64,000 nt of DNA from an uncultured Gluconobacter sp. (GCA_937880175.1 CALFLO010000076.1:46765-110764); one strand, 5' to 3'. Numbered from the stretch's first letter, positions 8,605 through 18,552 are shown. Numbers and translations: made by a program. Notes: generated by a model from the letters alone, not told the origin.

Positions 8605-11600
8605 GTCTTCAGCCCCGGGTGGCATGAACCTGTCCCGATGGTCGATCAACCATCGGGCCCTCGTCCTCTTTTTCATGATCCTGATCGGTGTGGCGGGGTT
8701 CAGGTCCTATTTCGAGCTCGGCCGGAATGAAGACCCGCCATTCACCGTCAAGACCATGGTCGTACAGGCCATGCTTCCCGGTGCCTCCGTTCAGGAAACG
8801 GCCCATCTCCTGACAGACCCGATCGAAAAGAAGCTTCAGGAAACGCCCTACTTCGATTACGTCAAAAGCTATACGGTCGCCGGAAAAGCCACGATCCTGC
8901 TGAACCTGCAATCCGGTACGCCCAAGGCGAAAGTGCCGGATATCTGGTATCAGGTCCGCAAGAAGGTCGGGGATCTCAAGGTCTTCCTGCCACCCACAAC
9001 GGCTGGACCCTTCTTCAATGACGAGTTCGGTGACACTTACGGCATCATCTACGCCTTCACCGCACAGGGTTTTTCCCATCGTGACCTGAGAGATTACGTC
9101 GAAACGGTCCGTGACGAGCTGCTGCATGTCGCGGACGTTGCCAAAATCGAGACGCTGGGCGCGCAGGACGAGAAGATCTACGTCGATCTCTCCACCCACC
9201 ACCTCGCGCGCCTGGGTATCAACAGCACGATGATCGCGTCGTCGCTTCTGGCCCAGAACGTCCTGATGCCATCAGGGACATTCGATACAGGCACGGAGCA
9301 GATCCGAATTCAGCCCACTGGCCAGTTCAGTTCGGTCCAGGATATTGAGAACGTCACCGTGTATGCCGGAAATCGCAAGATCCGGCTGGGGGACATCGCC
9401 ACGGTCACCCGCTCCTATTCCGATCCACCGCAGACGATGTTCCGGGTGAACGGACAGGACGCCATCGGTCTGGCAATCTCCATGAGTGCGGGCGGGAACG
9501 TCCTTGCGATGGAAAAGAATATTTCCGCAATGATGGCGACACTGCATGCGCGGATGCCGGTCGGGATTGAGGCGCATCTCGTCGCCAATCAGCCCAAGGT
9601 CGTTAAAGACGCTGTCGGGGACTTCACGGAAGCCCTGTTCGAAGCCATCCTCATCGTGCTGGGCATCAGCTTCCTCAGCCTCGGTGGCCGTGCGGGAACC
9701 GTGGTGGCGTTCTGCATCCCCTTTGTTCTCGCTGTCGTCTTCACCTGCATGGAAATTTTCGGGATCGATCTTCAGCGTGTCTCCCTGGGTGCGTTGATCA
9801 TCGCACTTGGCCTGCTTGTGGACGACGCCATGATTACCGTCGAGAGCATGGTCAGCAAACTTGAGGAAGGCTGGACCAGAGCGCGTGCGGCGACATTCGC
9901 CTACACGTCCACGGCTTTTCCCATGCTGACCGGTACACTGGTGACAATCGCAGGCTTCGTGCCGGTCGGCTTCGCCCACAGCATCGCGGGTGAATACACA
10001 TTCTCGCTGTTTGCCGTCGTCGGGATCGCGCTGATCGTGTCATGGTTTGTGGCCGTTCTGGTCGCCCCCCTGATCGGTGTGAGCATTCTGAGCGAACACC
10101 CCGAAGCGAGCGCCGGCACAGCACAGCCGCGCCCACCGGGACGGATCCTGACCATGTTCCGGCGCTTCCTGCTGCTGTCGATGCACCATCCGAAAGTGAC
10201 GGTCTTCACGAGCCTCGGCGCGCTGGGAGTCTCGCTTCTCCTGCTGCCACTGGTCCCGAAACAGTTTTTCCCCGCTTCGGACCGCCCCGAACTGCTCGTT
10301 AATCTGTCGCTCCGGCAGGGATCTTCTATCACCGCAACGGCAGATGTCTCCCGCAAGCTGGACGCCCTGCTGCGCAACGACCCTGATATCGACCACTGGA
10401 GTTCCTATGTCGGTCGCGGCGCCATCCGCTTTTACCTCTCAATCGACGAGCAGCTTCCCAACGATTTCTTTACCCAGACCGTTATCGTCGCCAAAGACGC
10501 CGCTGCGCGCGAGCGTCTCCGCCACCGCCTCGATAACGTCCTGAGCAGGCAGTTCCCCGATATTGTGCACGGACTGTTTCCGCTGGAGCTTGGGCCGCCC
10601 GTGGGCTGGCCCATGCAGTACCGCATCAGTGGTCGCGATCCTGATCGGGTTCGCGATTATGCGCAGCAGGTCGCGCGGATCATGGATGAAAGCCATAATC
10701 TGCGCCTCATCAACTTCGACTGGGGGGACCCGGCCCGGAAGCTGAGGATCGACGTGCGGCAGGAAGATGCCCGACGGCTGGGCCTCTCCTCCTCTGCCAT
10801 CGCTCTGGCCATCAATTCGACGGTGACGGGTATGACCGTCACGCAACTGCGCGACAGCATCTATCTTGTCGATGTCGTCCTGCGGGCCAACAGGGATGAA
10901 CGGCTCTCGATTGAGCAGCTCCGCAACCTCGATATCCGTCTGCCGAACGATCTGACGGTGCCGCTCTCATCCGTTGCGACTGTGGCCTATGTGGAAGATT
11001 ATCCACTGATCTGGCGCCGGGACCGACTGCCGACCATGACGGTCCAGGCCCAGCTTCAGAATAATATGCAGCCCGATGCTGCCGTCTCAGCACTGGCCCC
11101 GAAAATGGTCGCATTCAGTGCCAGTCTGCCACCGGGCTATCACCTCGCGGTCGGCGGAACGGTTGAGGAAAGTGCAAAATCCCAGAACTCCGTCGTCGCG
11201 GTCATGCCGGTCATGCTCCTGATCATGATGGCCGTCCTGATGGTCCAGCTTCAGAGCTTCAAACGTCTGGCTCTGGTTCTCAGTGTCGCGCCGTTCGGTC
11301 TTATCGGCGTCGTCGCCTCCCTTCTGCTTTCGGGACATCCCATGGGCTTCATTGCCATGCTGGGTCTTGTCGCGCTGGTTGGCATGATCATTCGCAATTC
11401 GGTCATTCTCGTCCATCAGATCGAAATCGAACAGCAGGGCGGAAAACCGGAGTGGGATGCGGTGGTCGATGCCGCCATGATCCGGTTTCGGCCTATCATG
11501 CTGACGGCGGTCGCGGCCATTCTCGGGATGCTCCCGATTGCATCGAGCGTCTTCTGGGGGCCCATGGCGGACGTCATCATGGGTGGCCTGGCCGTGGCCA

Positions 11601-11692
11601 CGGTTCTGACCCTGATCTTCCTGCCCTCGCTTTACGTGATGTGGTTCCATGTCCGCGAACCCGCCGCCAGTCCGGTAGAAGGAGCCGCATGA
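8582..11692 (+). CDS. RND-family multidrug efflux pump
   Basis: This 1,036-residue inner-membrane pump has the size and 12-helix plan of AcrB/MdtB-type hydrophobe/amphiphile exporters: one helix, a large periplasmic loop, five or six helices, then the same layout repeated. GLLVDDAMITVE in helix 4 carries the paired acidic residues needed for proton translocation, and the NRNSVILVHQIE-like stretch near 11,395 is helix 10. ATGs at 8,582, 8,591 and 8,624 are possible; 8,624 gives the usual MNLSRW start. NEDPPFTVKTMVV is typical of the family branch found in alphaproteobacteria. Substrates are not predictable. Confidence 0.9.
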   Translation: MMPMSGPESSAPGGMNLSRWSINHRALVLFFMILIGVAGFRSYFELGRNEDPPFTVKTMVVQAMLPGASVQETAHLLTDPIEKKLQETPYFDYVKSYTVAGKATILLNLQSGTPKAKVPDIWYQVRKKVGDLKVFLPPTTAGPFFNDEFGDTYGIIYAFTAQGFSHRDLRDYVETVRDELLHVADVAKIETLGAQDEKIYVDLSTHHLARLGINSTMIASSLLAQNVLMPSGTFDTGTEQIRIQPTGQFSSVQDIENVTVYAGNRKIRLGDIATVTRSYSDPPQTMFRVNGQDAIGLAISMSAGGNVLAMEKNISAMMATLHARMPVGIEAHLVANQPKVVKDAVGDFTEALFEAILIVLGISFLSLGGRAGTVVAFCIPFVLAVVFTCMEIFGIDLQRVSLGALIIALGLLVDDAMITVESMVSKLEEGWTRARAATFAYTSTAFPMLTGTLVTIAGFVPVGFAHSIAGEYTFSLFAVVGIALIVSWFVAVLVAPLIGVSILSEHPEASAGTAQPRPPGRILTMFRRFLLLSMHHPKVTVFTSLGALGVSLLLLPLVPKQFFPASDRPELLVNLSLRQGSSITATADVSRKLDALLRNDPDIDHWSSYVGRGAIRFYLSIDEQLPNDFFTQTVIVAKDAAARERLRHRLDNVLSRQFPDIVHGLFPLELGPPVGWPMQYRISGRDPDRVRDYAQQVARIMDESHNLRLINFDWGDPARKLRIDVRQEDARRLGLSSSAIALAINSTVTGMTVTQLRDSIYLVDVVLRANRDERLSIEQLRNLDIRLPNDLTVPLSSVATVAYVEDYPLIWRRDRLPTMTVQAQLQNNMQPDAAVSALAPKMVAFSASLPPGYHLAVGGTVEESAKSQNSVVAVMPVMLLIMMAVLMVQLQSFKRLALVLSVAPFGLIGVVASLLLSGHPMGFIAMLGLVALVGMIIRNSVILVHQIEIEQQGGKPEWDAVVDAAMIRFRPIMLTAVAAILGMLPIASSVFWGPMADVIMGGLAVATVLTLIFLPSLYVMWFHVREPAASPVEGAA

Positions 11693-13125
11693 TGCGCAAC
11701 TGGCTTCTTCTCGCTCCCTTTCTCCTTGGCGGTTGTTCATGGCTGGCGCCGGACTACAAGCGCCCTACGATGGACCTTCCCACAACGTGGTCGGGCAGCG
11801 CCACCGTGACGCGCGATGACAGGACATGGTGGCACGGCTATGGTGATCCGGTTCTGGACCAGCTCGTCCAGAGCGCCCTGCATGACAGTGACGATATCGC
11901 CCTGGCTGGCAACCGGCTGATGCAGGCGCGCGCGCAGTATGGCTATGCCTTTGCCAACCAGCTTCCCATGCTGTCGATTGCAGGTTCTGACGCTTACGGA
12001 AAGTTTGCCAATGGCCGGGTGAGCGCCCTGGACGAGAGTCTTCATTTTCCGAACAAAACCAGCAATCTGGGATTTGTCGGCGGAATGCTGACTTACGAGT
12101 TGGACCTGTGGGGCAAGAACGCTAGCCTCAGCAATGCCGCAAAAGCCGGGGTTCATGCAGGCGTCTATGCCATGGACGCGGCGCGTCTCTCCATCGTTGC
12201 GGGCGTTGCGAAGCTCTATTTCAGCCTCCGCGCACTGGATCAGAACGTCGCACTCCTAAAGCAGACAGTGCAAACCCAGGACGACCTTCTAGCACTTGTG
12301 CAACGGCAGTATGACGTCGGTGCCACGGATGCCCTCACCCTTGAAAATGTTAGGGAGCGGCGCGATACCGTCCACGAACTCCTGCCAGACGTGGAAGATC
12401 AGCGTGACAGGGCCGAGAGCGCTCTTGCACTGCTGATCGGCCAGTCACCGCAGGACATCATTCAGAACGAAGTCCCACGCGGCCGACCTCTCGGAGAAAT
12501 GACGCTCCCGGAAGCAGCCCCCTCCCTTCTGCCATCGGAACTTCTCGAACGCCGCCCCGACATCGCGATGCATGAGCAGATGCTGATGGCGAGCAATTTC
12601 AATATCGGCTTCGCACGGGCCGCCTATTTCCCGTCCATCTCACTGGCGTCCCTTGCCGGCGTGAACAACATCGACATCGATAACCTGTACCGGGCCACCG
12701 GTCGTGCATGGACGCTGGGAGCGGCCATGGCAGCGCCGGTTCTGGATTTTGGACGCACACAAAATGGCGTGCGTCTCGCCAAGGCTGGCAAAAACGAGCA
12801 GGTGATCCTGTACCAGCAGTCCATCCGTTCCGCCTTCAAGGAAGTGCGGGATGCTCTTCTGGCCCAGAAGACCGCCGCTGACCGCGAAGGTGACACCACG
12901 TCGCGAGTGGCGTCGGACGAGAACCGCCTGCGCCTCACGACGCTGCGTCTGGAGAACGGATACGCCAGCCGGATTGACGTCCTGACGGCACAGGCGATTT
13001 TCCAGCAGGCAGAACTGGCACAGGTTTCCGCAAGGCTCCAGCGGCTGGATGCTTCTATTGATCTGTACAAGGCAACTGGTGGCGGGTTTAAGATCCCAGC
13101 TCAGAGAGCGGCTGCCGCCCCGTGA
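11689..13125 (+). CDS. NodT-family outer-membrane efflux lipoprotein
   Basis: This 478-residue OMF completes the tripartite pump. The N-terminus is a lipoprotein signal with lipobox LGGC, followed by APDYKRP, the usual NodT opening. Two outer-membrane-efflux repeats follow, each with long amphipathic helices (about residues 60-260 and 270-460). GAAGGAG precedes the ATG, which overlaps the pump stop codon. The C-terminus overlaps the next gene by 4 bases (GTGA). Confidence 0.9.
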   Translation: MMRNWLLLAPFLLGGCSWLAPDYKRPTMDLPTTWSGSATVTRDDRTWWHGYGDPVLDQLVQSALHDSDDIALAGNRLMQARAQYGYAFANQLPMLSIAGSDAYGKFANGRVSALDESLHFPNKTSNLGFVGGMLTYELDLWGKNASLSNAAKAGVHAGVYAMDAARLSIVAGVAKLYFSLRALDQNVALLKQTVQTQDDLLALVQRQYDVGATDALTLENVRERRDTVHELLPDVEDQRDRAESALALLIGQSPQDIIQNEVPRGRPLGEMTLPEAAPSLLPSELLERRPDIAMHEQMLMASNFNIGFARAAYFPSISLASLAGVNNIDIDNLYRATGRAWTLGAAMAAPVLDFGRTQNGVRLAKAGKNEQVILYQQSIRSAFKEVRDALLAQKTAADREGDTTSRVASDENRLRLTTLRLENGYASRIDVLTAQAIFQQAELAQVSARLQRLDASIDLYKATGGGFKIPAQRAAAAP

Positions 13126-15038
13126 AGAAAATCCTGTTTTCTCTCGCAGCACTCCTCTGCCTCGAAGGTTGCGCATCTCCCATCTCCGTCCGCCAGCTTT
13201 CCCTGACTTCCGCCTATCAGGACCGGAACCAGAGCGCCCTGACGGGAAATCGTCTCAGCAACCTGACGCGTACGGTTCTGCAACGCGAAAACCTGCTGTC
13301 TTTATGGGAAGCGCAGCCAGCGCAGGCCTTACTCGCCCTGCAGGACAGGACCCGAAAACATTTCTACACCAGCACACTGGACGATCAGCTTTTCGCGCTG
13401 GCAGAACTGAACTACCTGCAGGGCCGCCGCCATCGGGACCGTGCCGCTTACATGGCCGCCGCGCTCTACGCCTATGCCTATATCAACCCGGATGCCCCAG
13501 CGGACGAACGCCCAAGCCCTTACGATCCCCATCTGCGACAGGCCTGTGACCTGTATATGTTCGGACTGACCGAGGCTTTGGGGACCCCGGTCAATCTGGT
13601 CTCGCAGGAATGGCGCCTGTCTTCCGGGCCTGTAGACATTTCTATCGATCCGGCACAACTGCGCTGGCACGGACATGACGTTGCCGACATCCGTCCCGTC
13701 TCACGCCTCGCGGTGACGGGGATTGAAAACATCTATCGCCAGAGAGGGCTCGGCGAGCCCGTTGGCGCCCTGCCCCACCTGACAGCGCAGGAAAACCAGT
13801 CCTTCCAGATCGCCAATTCCCTGCGCGTCCCGATGAACCTGATGCTGCTTGTCAGGACACCTCGACAGCAGATCCTTTCAGATCGTGTGGTCGCCAGCCT
13901 TCAATTGACGCCCATCGACCACACCATTGCAGGACAGTCGGCCCCGCTCCAGTTTGACCAGACGACAGCCCGGGCGGAGAGCCTGAATGATGCCATGGAC
14001 TGGTCGGTCGAATATCGTGGTTTTTTGGACGGCCGTCTGTTCAATCAGGCCGATCATCCGCAACTGCTGACCATTGAGCCGCATCAGTATGGCCACAGGC
14101 CAGTTGTGCTCGTGCATGGCACGGCTTCCAGCGCGGCCCGATGGGCGAGCATGGTCAACGACCTGATGGAAGACACAACCATCAGAAATCATTACGAATT
14201 CTGGTTCTTTTCCTACGCGACCGGAAATCCCATTCCCTATTCCGCGTTACAGCTTCGTCAGGCGCTTGAAAAAGCCGTGGCCCAGCTCGGGGGAGCGAAA
14301 GCTGATCCCGCTTTGGGGCAGATAACGCTGATTGGTCATAGTCAGGGCGGTCTTCTGGCCAAGATGCTCGTTGTGAATACGGGCGACAGGCTCTGGAACG
14401 GCATGATCTCCGTCCCGCTGGACAGCCTGAAACTGCGCCCAGGTGCAGAAACCCTGCTGCGCGAGGCCCTGTTTCCGACACCCCTTCCCGAGGCCCGAAG
14501 CGTGGTCTTCATTTCCACGCCCCAGCACGGAAGCTACGTCGCCGGCCTGTCGGTGGCGCAACTGGTCGGAAGGCTTGTCACGTTTCCCGTGTCGGTTCAG
14601 GAAGTCGTGCGTGCCGTGTTTGCGAGTTCTCCGGAAATCCGCAAGCTGAACATGCGGCCCTGGCGCGTCGGGAGCGTGTACGGCATGTCTCCCCGCAGTT
14701 CTTTCATCAGATCTCTTGCCGCCATTCCCGTGGCGCCAGATATTGAAAGCCATTCGATCATCCCGGTTCTGGGCGATGGCCCCCTCAGAACTGCTGATGA
14801 TGGTGTGGTCATGTACGAAAGTGCTCATGTGCCAGACGTCCAGTCGGAGCTTGTCGTGCGCCATTCCGGCCATTCAACCCAGTCCAATCCCGTCACCACC
14901 GCCGAAGTCCGCCGGATCCTGATCCGCCAGCTTGAAGAAGACGGAACTGTCCCTCCCGACACAGACAAAGGAGGACAGGGAACTGTTACATCGCTGGGGG
15001 GCACCTATACCCCACTCGCACAGGCTCACACCCAGTGA
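13122..15038 (+). CDS. Alpha/beta-hydrolase (lipase-like) lipoprotein
   Basis: This 638-residue protein has a lipoprotein signal (lipobox LEGC, Cys17), an N-terminal domain of about 300 residues that I do not recognise, then an alpha/beta-hydrolase domain. VVLVHGTASS forms the oxyanion loop and LIGHSQGG is the nucleophile elbow (Ser about 407). A late aspartate and a histidine (RHSGHS) could complete the triad. It probably acts on lipids or esters at the periplasmic face or outer membrane. It starts with GTG overlapping the OMF stop by 4 bases and overlaps the next gene likewise, so it is an integral part of the efflux operon, which is unusual for an RND locus. Confidence 0.8.
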   Translation: MKKILFSLAALLCLEGCASPISVRQLSLTSAYQDRNQSALTGNRLSNLTRTVLQRENLLSLWEAQPAQALLALQDRTRKHFYTSTLDDQLFALAELNYLQGRRHRDRAAYMAAALYAYAYINPDAPADERPSPYDPHLRQACDLYMFGLTEALGTPVNLVSQEWRLSSGPVDISIDPAQLRWHGHDVADIRPVSRLAVTGIENIYRQRGLGEPVGALPHLTAQENQSFQIANSLRVPMNLMLLVRTPRQQILSDRVVASLQLTPIDHTIAGQSAPLQFDQTTARAESLNDAMDWSVEYRGFLDGRLFNQADHPQLLTIEPHQYGHRPVVLVHGTASSAARWASMVNDLMEDTTIRNHYEFWFFSYATGNPIPYSALQLRQALEKAVAQLGGAKADPALGQITLIGHSQGGLLAKMLVVNTGDRLWNGMISVPLDSLKLRPGAETLLREALFPTPLPEARSVVFISTPQHGSYVAGLSVAQLVGRLVTFPVSVQEVVRAVFASSPEIRKLNMRPWRVGSVYGMSPRSSFIRSLAAIPVAPDIESHSIIPVLGDGPLRTADDGVVMYESAHVPDVQSELVVRHSGHSTQSNPVTTAEVRRILIRQLEEDGTVPPDTDKGGQGTVTSLGGTYTPLAQAHTQ

Positions 15039-16045
15039 TCGCGCAGAAACGCTCACGCTGGCAACGCGTCTTAAAAACCATCGGCGTGGCTATGCTCGCC
15101 CTGTTTGTCCTCTTTGGAGCCGTCGCACTTTATTACTCGACCATCGAGCCTGAGGGACTGCGCATTGCCCTGAGCACCCTGTTTCCCCTTCTTGTCGTAG
15201 GATGCTCGTACCTCCGGAACAGAACAGTTGCCCGAACGGGTGTGAGCGTGCTGTGCGGTGCGCTTGGCCTGTGGTACGTCACCGACCCGCCACGCAATGA
15301 CCGGGACTGGCAGGGGGAATACGCGGTTCCTGCCGATGTCACGATGGATAGAAGCATTGCCCATATCCGGAACATCCGAAACTTCATCTACCGGACCACG
15401 CAGGACTACACACCCCGCTACTATGACGCGACCTATAATCTGGATGACCTCTCATCCGTCGATCTCGTCACGTCTTACTGGGCCGGAAATGCCATCGCGC
15501 ATGTCTTTCTGAGCTTTGGCTTTCGGGACGGACGGCACGTCGCCATGTCCATCGAAACGCGGCGTCAGAAAGCATTCCAGTATTCGACAATTGCCGGCTT
15601 CTTCCACCATTACGAAATTTTTTACGTCACGGCAGACGAGCGCGATCTCATCGGGGTAAGAACAGATGTACGGCACGAGCGTGTCTATCTCTACACTCTC
15701 AATCTGTCTGCCAAGGAACGCAGAAGGCTGTTCGAGAGCTATCTGAGCGAGATCCACACTCTGGTACGACATCCGGCATGGTATAATACCCTCACAGACA
15801 ACTGTACGACCGGGATTTTGACGCGCGCGCAGGCCAGACTGCGATACCGGCTGGACTGGCGCGCGCTTCTCAGCGGATATACTGCATCCCTCGCCTATGA
15901 TCTGGGGCTGCTCGATACAAAAATCCCGTTCCCGGAACTCAGGGAACAAAGCCGTATCCAGCGTCCTGCCAATGCTTCACCAGACGCAGATTATTCAGCA
16001 GAAATCCGCCGCAGTCCTCATGAGGCGAATGAACTGGCAGACTGA
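15035..16045 (+). CDS. DUF4105 / Lnb-type periplasmic domain membrane protein
   Basis: This 336-residue protein has two or three N-terminal membrane helices (about residues 12-34, 42-58 and 66-82), then a domain of the DUF4105 (Lnb N-terminal) type. Conserved candidates for catalysis are His156 in NAIAHVFLSF and Cys257 in TDNCTTGI, matching a cysteine-histidine hydrolase/acyltransferase layout. Members of this family include Lnb, a lipoprotein N-acyltransferase of Bacteroides; whether this copy acylates lipoproteins is inference. GTG start overlaps the lipase stop by 4 bases, making it the last gene of the operon. Confidence 0.75.
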   Translation: MIAQKRSRWQRVLKTIGVAMLALFVLFGAVALYYSTIEPEGLRIALSTLFPLLVVGCSYLRNRTVARTGVSVLCGALGLWYVTDPPRNDRDWQGEYAVPADVTMDRSIAHIRNIRNFIYRTTQDYTPRYYDATYNLDDLSSVDLVTSYWAGNAIAHVFLSFGFRDGRHVAMSIETRRQKAFQYSTIAGFFHHYEIFYVTADERDLIGVRTDVRHERVYLYTLNLSAKERRRLFESYLSEIHTLVRHPAWYNTLTDNCTTGILTRAQARLRYRLDWRALLSGYTASLAYDLGLLDTKIPFPELREQSRIQRPANASPDADYSAEIRRSPHEANELAD

Positions 16046-16077
16046 GTATTCTCCTTTCTGCCAATCCAACTACTTTT

Positions 16078-17247
16078 TCAGGCTCCCTGCTTTTTCCGCT
16101 CGACGCACCCTGCCACGGCCAGAAGCATCACAGTACCAATCGAACAGGTCGCCAGGGACGGCAATGCGCCTCCCGCAAACGACAGAACTACAAATCCAGC
16201 CAGCCCCGCCAGATGGCACACAGACCAGGACGACGTCACAACCCGTCCGTAAACGGCGCTTCCGAAAAGATACAGGATTGGTCCGGCAGTCATGACGGTA
16301 AGCGCCGACCGCGAGACGACCTCAAGAGGATTTTCCAGCAAAATATCCATCCCAACAGCCGTCACGATAATGCCGGCAATCAGAATGGCATGAATGTAGT
16401 GGAAATAGGCCCCCAACCGCCCCGGATCGGAAGACTGCGTAATGGCATGCTCGGCCTTGCGGATCGAAGTTCCGAAATAAAGCCACCACATCGCAACCGT
16501 ACACAGGAAACTGACGCAGAACCCCATTAAGACCGGTGCACTCCACTGCTCCGCCCGCGCCATGGACAGACCTGAAGCCATGATCGTTTCACCGAGTGCC
16601 ACCATGACGAAAAGCTGGCACCGTTCCACCAAATGGCTGCCCGAAATTGTCCAGTCCGATGTATGCGAGCGGCCGAGAAACGGAAGCCGGAAACCGAACA
16701 TGGGAGAGACATATTCGCACAGAACCGCCCCGCCCCAGAAAACGAGGCGCAGGTCGGAAGGATAGAATGCACCAGCGATCCAGAAGGCGCCGCTGATCAG
16801 GTTCCAACCCAGAATACGCTGATAGTTCGCAAGCAGCGCGTGGTTGCGAGGCAATCTGAGCACGACGAAGGCGGAGCGACCAGCCTGCATGACGGTGTAA
16901 CAGATGGCGAAACTCAGCCCCCTGACTCCGAAGGCTTCCGGAGCAGCCGCACCACAGAGCAGTGCCAGCGCCATGGACGCGAACAGAACACAGCGTAACG
17001 ACGCCGAACGCGGATCAAACCAGTTCGTAACCCAGCCCGTATACTGCCACCCCAGCCACGCTGCGAACCACAGGACAAGCGTCTGAAGAAACCCCAGCGC
17101 ATCGAGATGATGCAGCAGTCCATGACTGATCTGGGTGACAAGAAAAACATAGATCAGATCAAAGAACAGTTCTTCGGTCGTGACCTCAATATGCCCGCTC
17201 TCCGGCTGCCTGAGAAACGGATAGCCTGCCTTGTCCTGAAAAATCAC
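16078..17247 (-). CDS. Low-temperature-requirement A (LtrA) family membrane protein
   Basis: This 389-residue polytopic protein has about ten hydrophobic helices. The N-terminal signature is ELFFDLIYVFLVTQISH, and GHSLVERCQLFVMVALGETI-like sequence in the middle (HLVERCQLFVMVALGE) is the LtrA hallmark. Its function is unclear in the family; it was first linked to growth of Listeria at low temperature. It is convergent with the efflux operon and ends 32 bases from it. GTG start at 17,247. Confidence 0.85.
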   Translation of the reverse strand: MIFQDKAGYPFLRQPESGHIEVTTEELFFDLIYVFLVTQISHGLLHHLDALGFLQTLVLWFAAWLGWQYTGWVTNWFDPRSASLRCVLFASMALALLCGAAAPEAFGVRGLSFAICYTVMQAGRSAFVVLRLPRNHALLANYQRILGWNLISGAFWIAGAFYPSDLRLVFWGGAVLCEYVSPMFGFRLPFLGRSHTSDWTISGSHLVERCQLFVMVALGETIMASGLSMARAEQWSAPVLMGFCVSFLCTVAMWWLYFGTSIRKAEHAITQSSDPGRLGAYFHYIHAILIAGIIVTAVGMDILLENPLEVVSRSALTVMTAGPILYLFGSAVYGRVVTSSWSVCHLAGLAGFVVLSFAGGALPSLATCSIGTVMLLAVAGCVERKKQGA

Positions 17248-17352
17248 TGCAACATCCCGTCTACGAGCATCAACCCCTGCCCGTCCAATTATAGTTCAAG
17301 AACAGCCTTGTCTCCCACAAGCTGCGAAACAGCAGGAAAGATCGCGCTCTGC

Positions 17353-18213
17353 CTAAAGGGATGGCAAGAGGGCATCAGTCCCCATCCATGCAGACAGCTC
17401 GGCAAGAAGGGAGTGCATATTCAATCGCGTCTTCTCGAACCCGGATCCTGGCTGGAGTGTCGCAGTATTGAGGTAAAGAGACCGGCAGATTTCCACCTGA
17501 ATGGCGTGAATATCCTGCTCGGGGCGACCATAATACTGCGTGATGTATCCCCCGGAATAGGGCGTGTTCCGACGAACGGAATAGCCCCGGCTTCCAAGTC
17601 TGTTTTCCATCATGCCCGTCAGTTCGGGGGAGCAGCTTCGACCATGCACGTCCCCAAGAACGATATCGCAAGAACGCGCATAGGGTAGCTTGGGCATGGA
17701 ATGCGCCTCAAGCAGAACGGCATAGCCAAAACGCGCCTGCATCTCGCTCAACAGATGCGCGAGAGCCTCATGATAGGGCAGCCATGCTACGGAAATTCTG
17801 TCCTTGATTTCAGAACGGTGGAGAGGATGCCCGTAAACCTGCCGCCCCTGCGACACATAACGGGGAATAAGCCCAAAACCGGCTTTTACCTTGGCCGTAA
17901 GCAGCACCTCGTCTTCTGGCGGCGGCGGATCAAACATATCCGCATCGACTTCGCGCCAGTCGCGATTCACGTCGCACCAGACACGGGGAAATTCGGCACA
18001 GATCAGCGTTGCCCCAAAATCAGGCGCATTTTCGAAGAGCCGGTCCACAAACCGGTCTTCGCTCTGCTGAAGCTCGTGAAAAGAGAGCGACGCACTGTCG
18101 AGAAAAGCTGAAGGATAATTCCTTCCGGAATGTGGAGACGAAACAAGCAGCGGAATCGCGGTATTCCCCGGTCGATCCACCCTGAAGGACGTCAGAGGCA
18201 ACGGGAGATGCAT
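17353..18213 (-). CDS. N-formylglutamate amidohydrolase family protein
   Basis: This 286-residue protein matches the N-formylglutamate amidohydrolase family, which hydrolyses N-formyl-L-glutamate in histidine degradation or acts on related formyl amides. Visible family features are SSPHSGRNYP near the N-terminus (metal-binding His), EFPRVWCDVNRDWREVD, LLEAHSMP with a second metal ligand, and late GGYITQYYGRP. No hut genes are beside it, so the physiological substrate is open. It starts 76 bases from tRNA-Val. Confidence 0.88.
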   Translation of the reverse strand: MHLPLPLTSFRVDRPGNTAIPLLVSSPHSGRNYPSAFLDSASLSFHELQQSEDRFVDRLFENAPDFGATLICAEFPRVWCDVNRDWREVDADMFDPPPPEDEVLLTAKVKAGFGLIPRYVSQGRQVYGHPLHRSEIKDRISVAWLPYHEALAHLLSEMQARFGYAVLLEAHSMPKLPYARSCDIVLGDVHGRSCSPELTGMMENRLGSRGYSVRRNTPYSGGYITQYYGRPEQDIHAIQVEICRSLYLNTATLQPGSGFEKTRLNMHSLLAELSAWMGTDALLPSL

Positions 18214-18288
18214 ATTTTTTTCATATTTAGTCCCAGAGGGGGTTGCAAGGGTTTCCGGACACAGCTAGAAACCGCCTCACCGGACCGG

Positions 18289-18363
18289 GGGCGCATAGCT
18301 CAGCGGTAGAGCACTACCTTGACATGGTAGGGGTCACAGGTTCAATCCCTGTTGCGCCCACCA
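18289..18363 (+). tRNA. tRNA-Val (GAC anticodon)
   Basis: GGGCGCA pairs with TGCGCCC as the acceptor stem, followed by A and an encoded CCA. The anticodon stem is CTACC/GGTAG with loop TTGACAT, giving anticodon GAC at 18,321-18,323. The T-arm is CAGGTTCAATCCCTG. The gene stays intact although the prophage lies directly after it, as expected when integration restores the tRNA 3' end. Confidence 0.95.
18331..18363 (+). other. Probable attachment site within the tRNA-Val 3' end
   Basis: The integrase gene lies 190 bases downstream and points toward the tRNA, the usual layout when the att core is the T-arm/acceptor end of a tRNA. The exact core cannot be set because the other att copy lies outside the window; I find no second copy inside it. 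Confidence 0.45.
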
Positions 18364-18485
18364 CTCGGTCCGGTGATAACTCCTTGAAAATATAGAATTT
18401 CTAGAGAACCTTTCAGCGCATCAGGCTGATTGTTATGGTTCGCTTAGAGCCGTTTGATACCGCCTAAAGCCGGACATTGCCGAGC

Positions 18486-18507
18486 AAATCCGTGCAAAAT
18501 CCGTGCA
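18486..18507. repeat. Tandem 11-bp direct repeat, candidate integrase arm sites
   Basis: AAATCCGTGCA occurs twice in perfect tandem between the tRNA and the integrase gene. Short direct repeats here are typical arm-type binding sites of tyrosine integrases. Confidence 0.45.
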
Positions 18508-18552
18508 CTCTTCTCGGCATCTGCGCACACATGCGAATCGGACGTTGCTGGT

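Noticed and set aside
8609..9202. Minus-strand frame within the RND pump gene (and similar ones at 9,272-9,979, 11,087-11,740)
   Set aside because: These are shadow frames of the pump gene with unnatural composition (Asp/His/Gln-rich).
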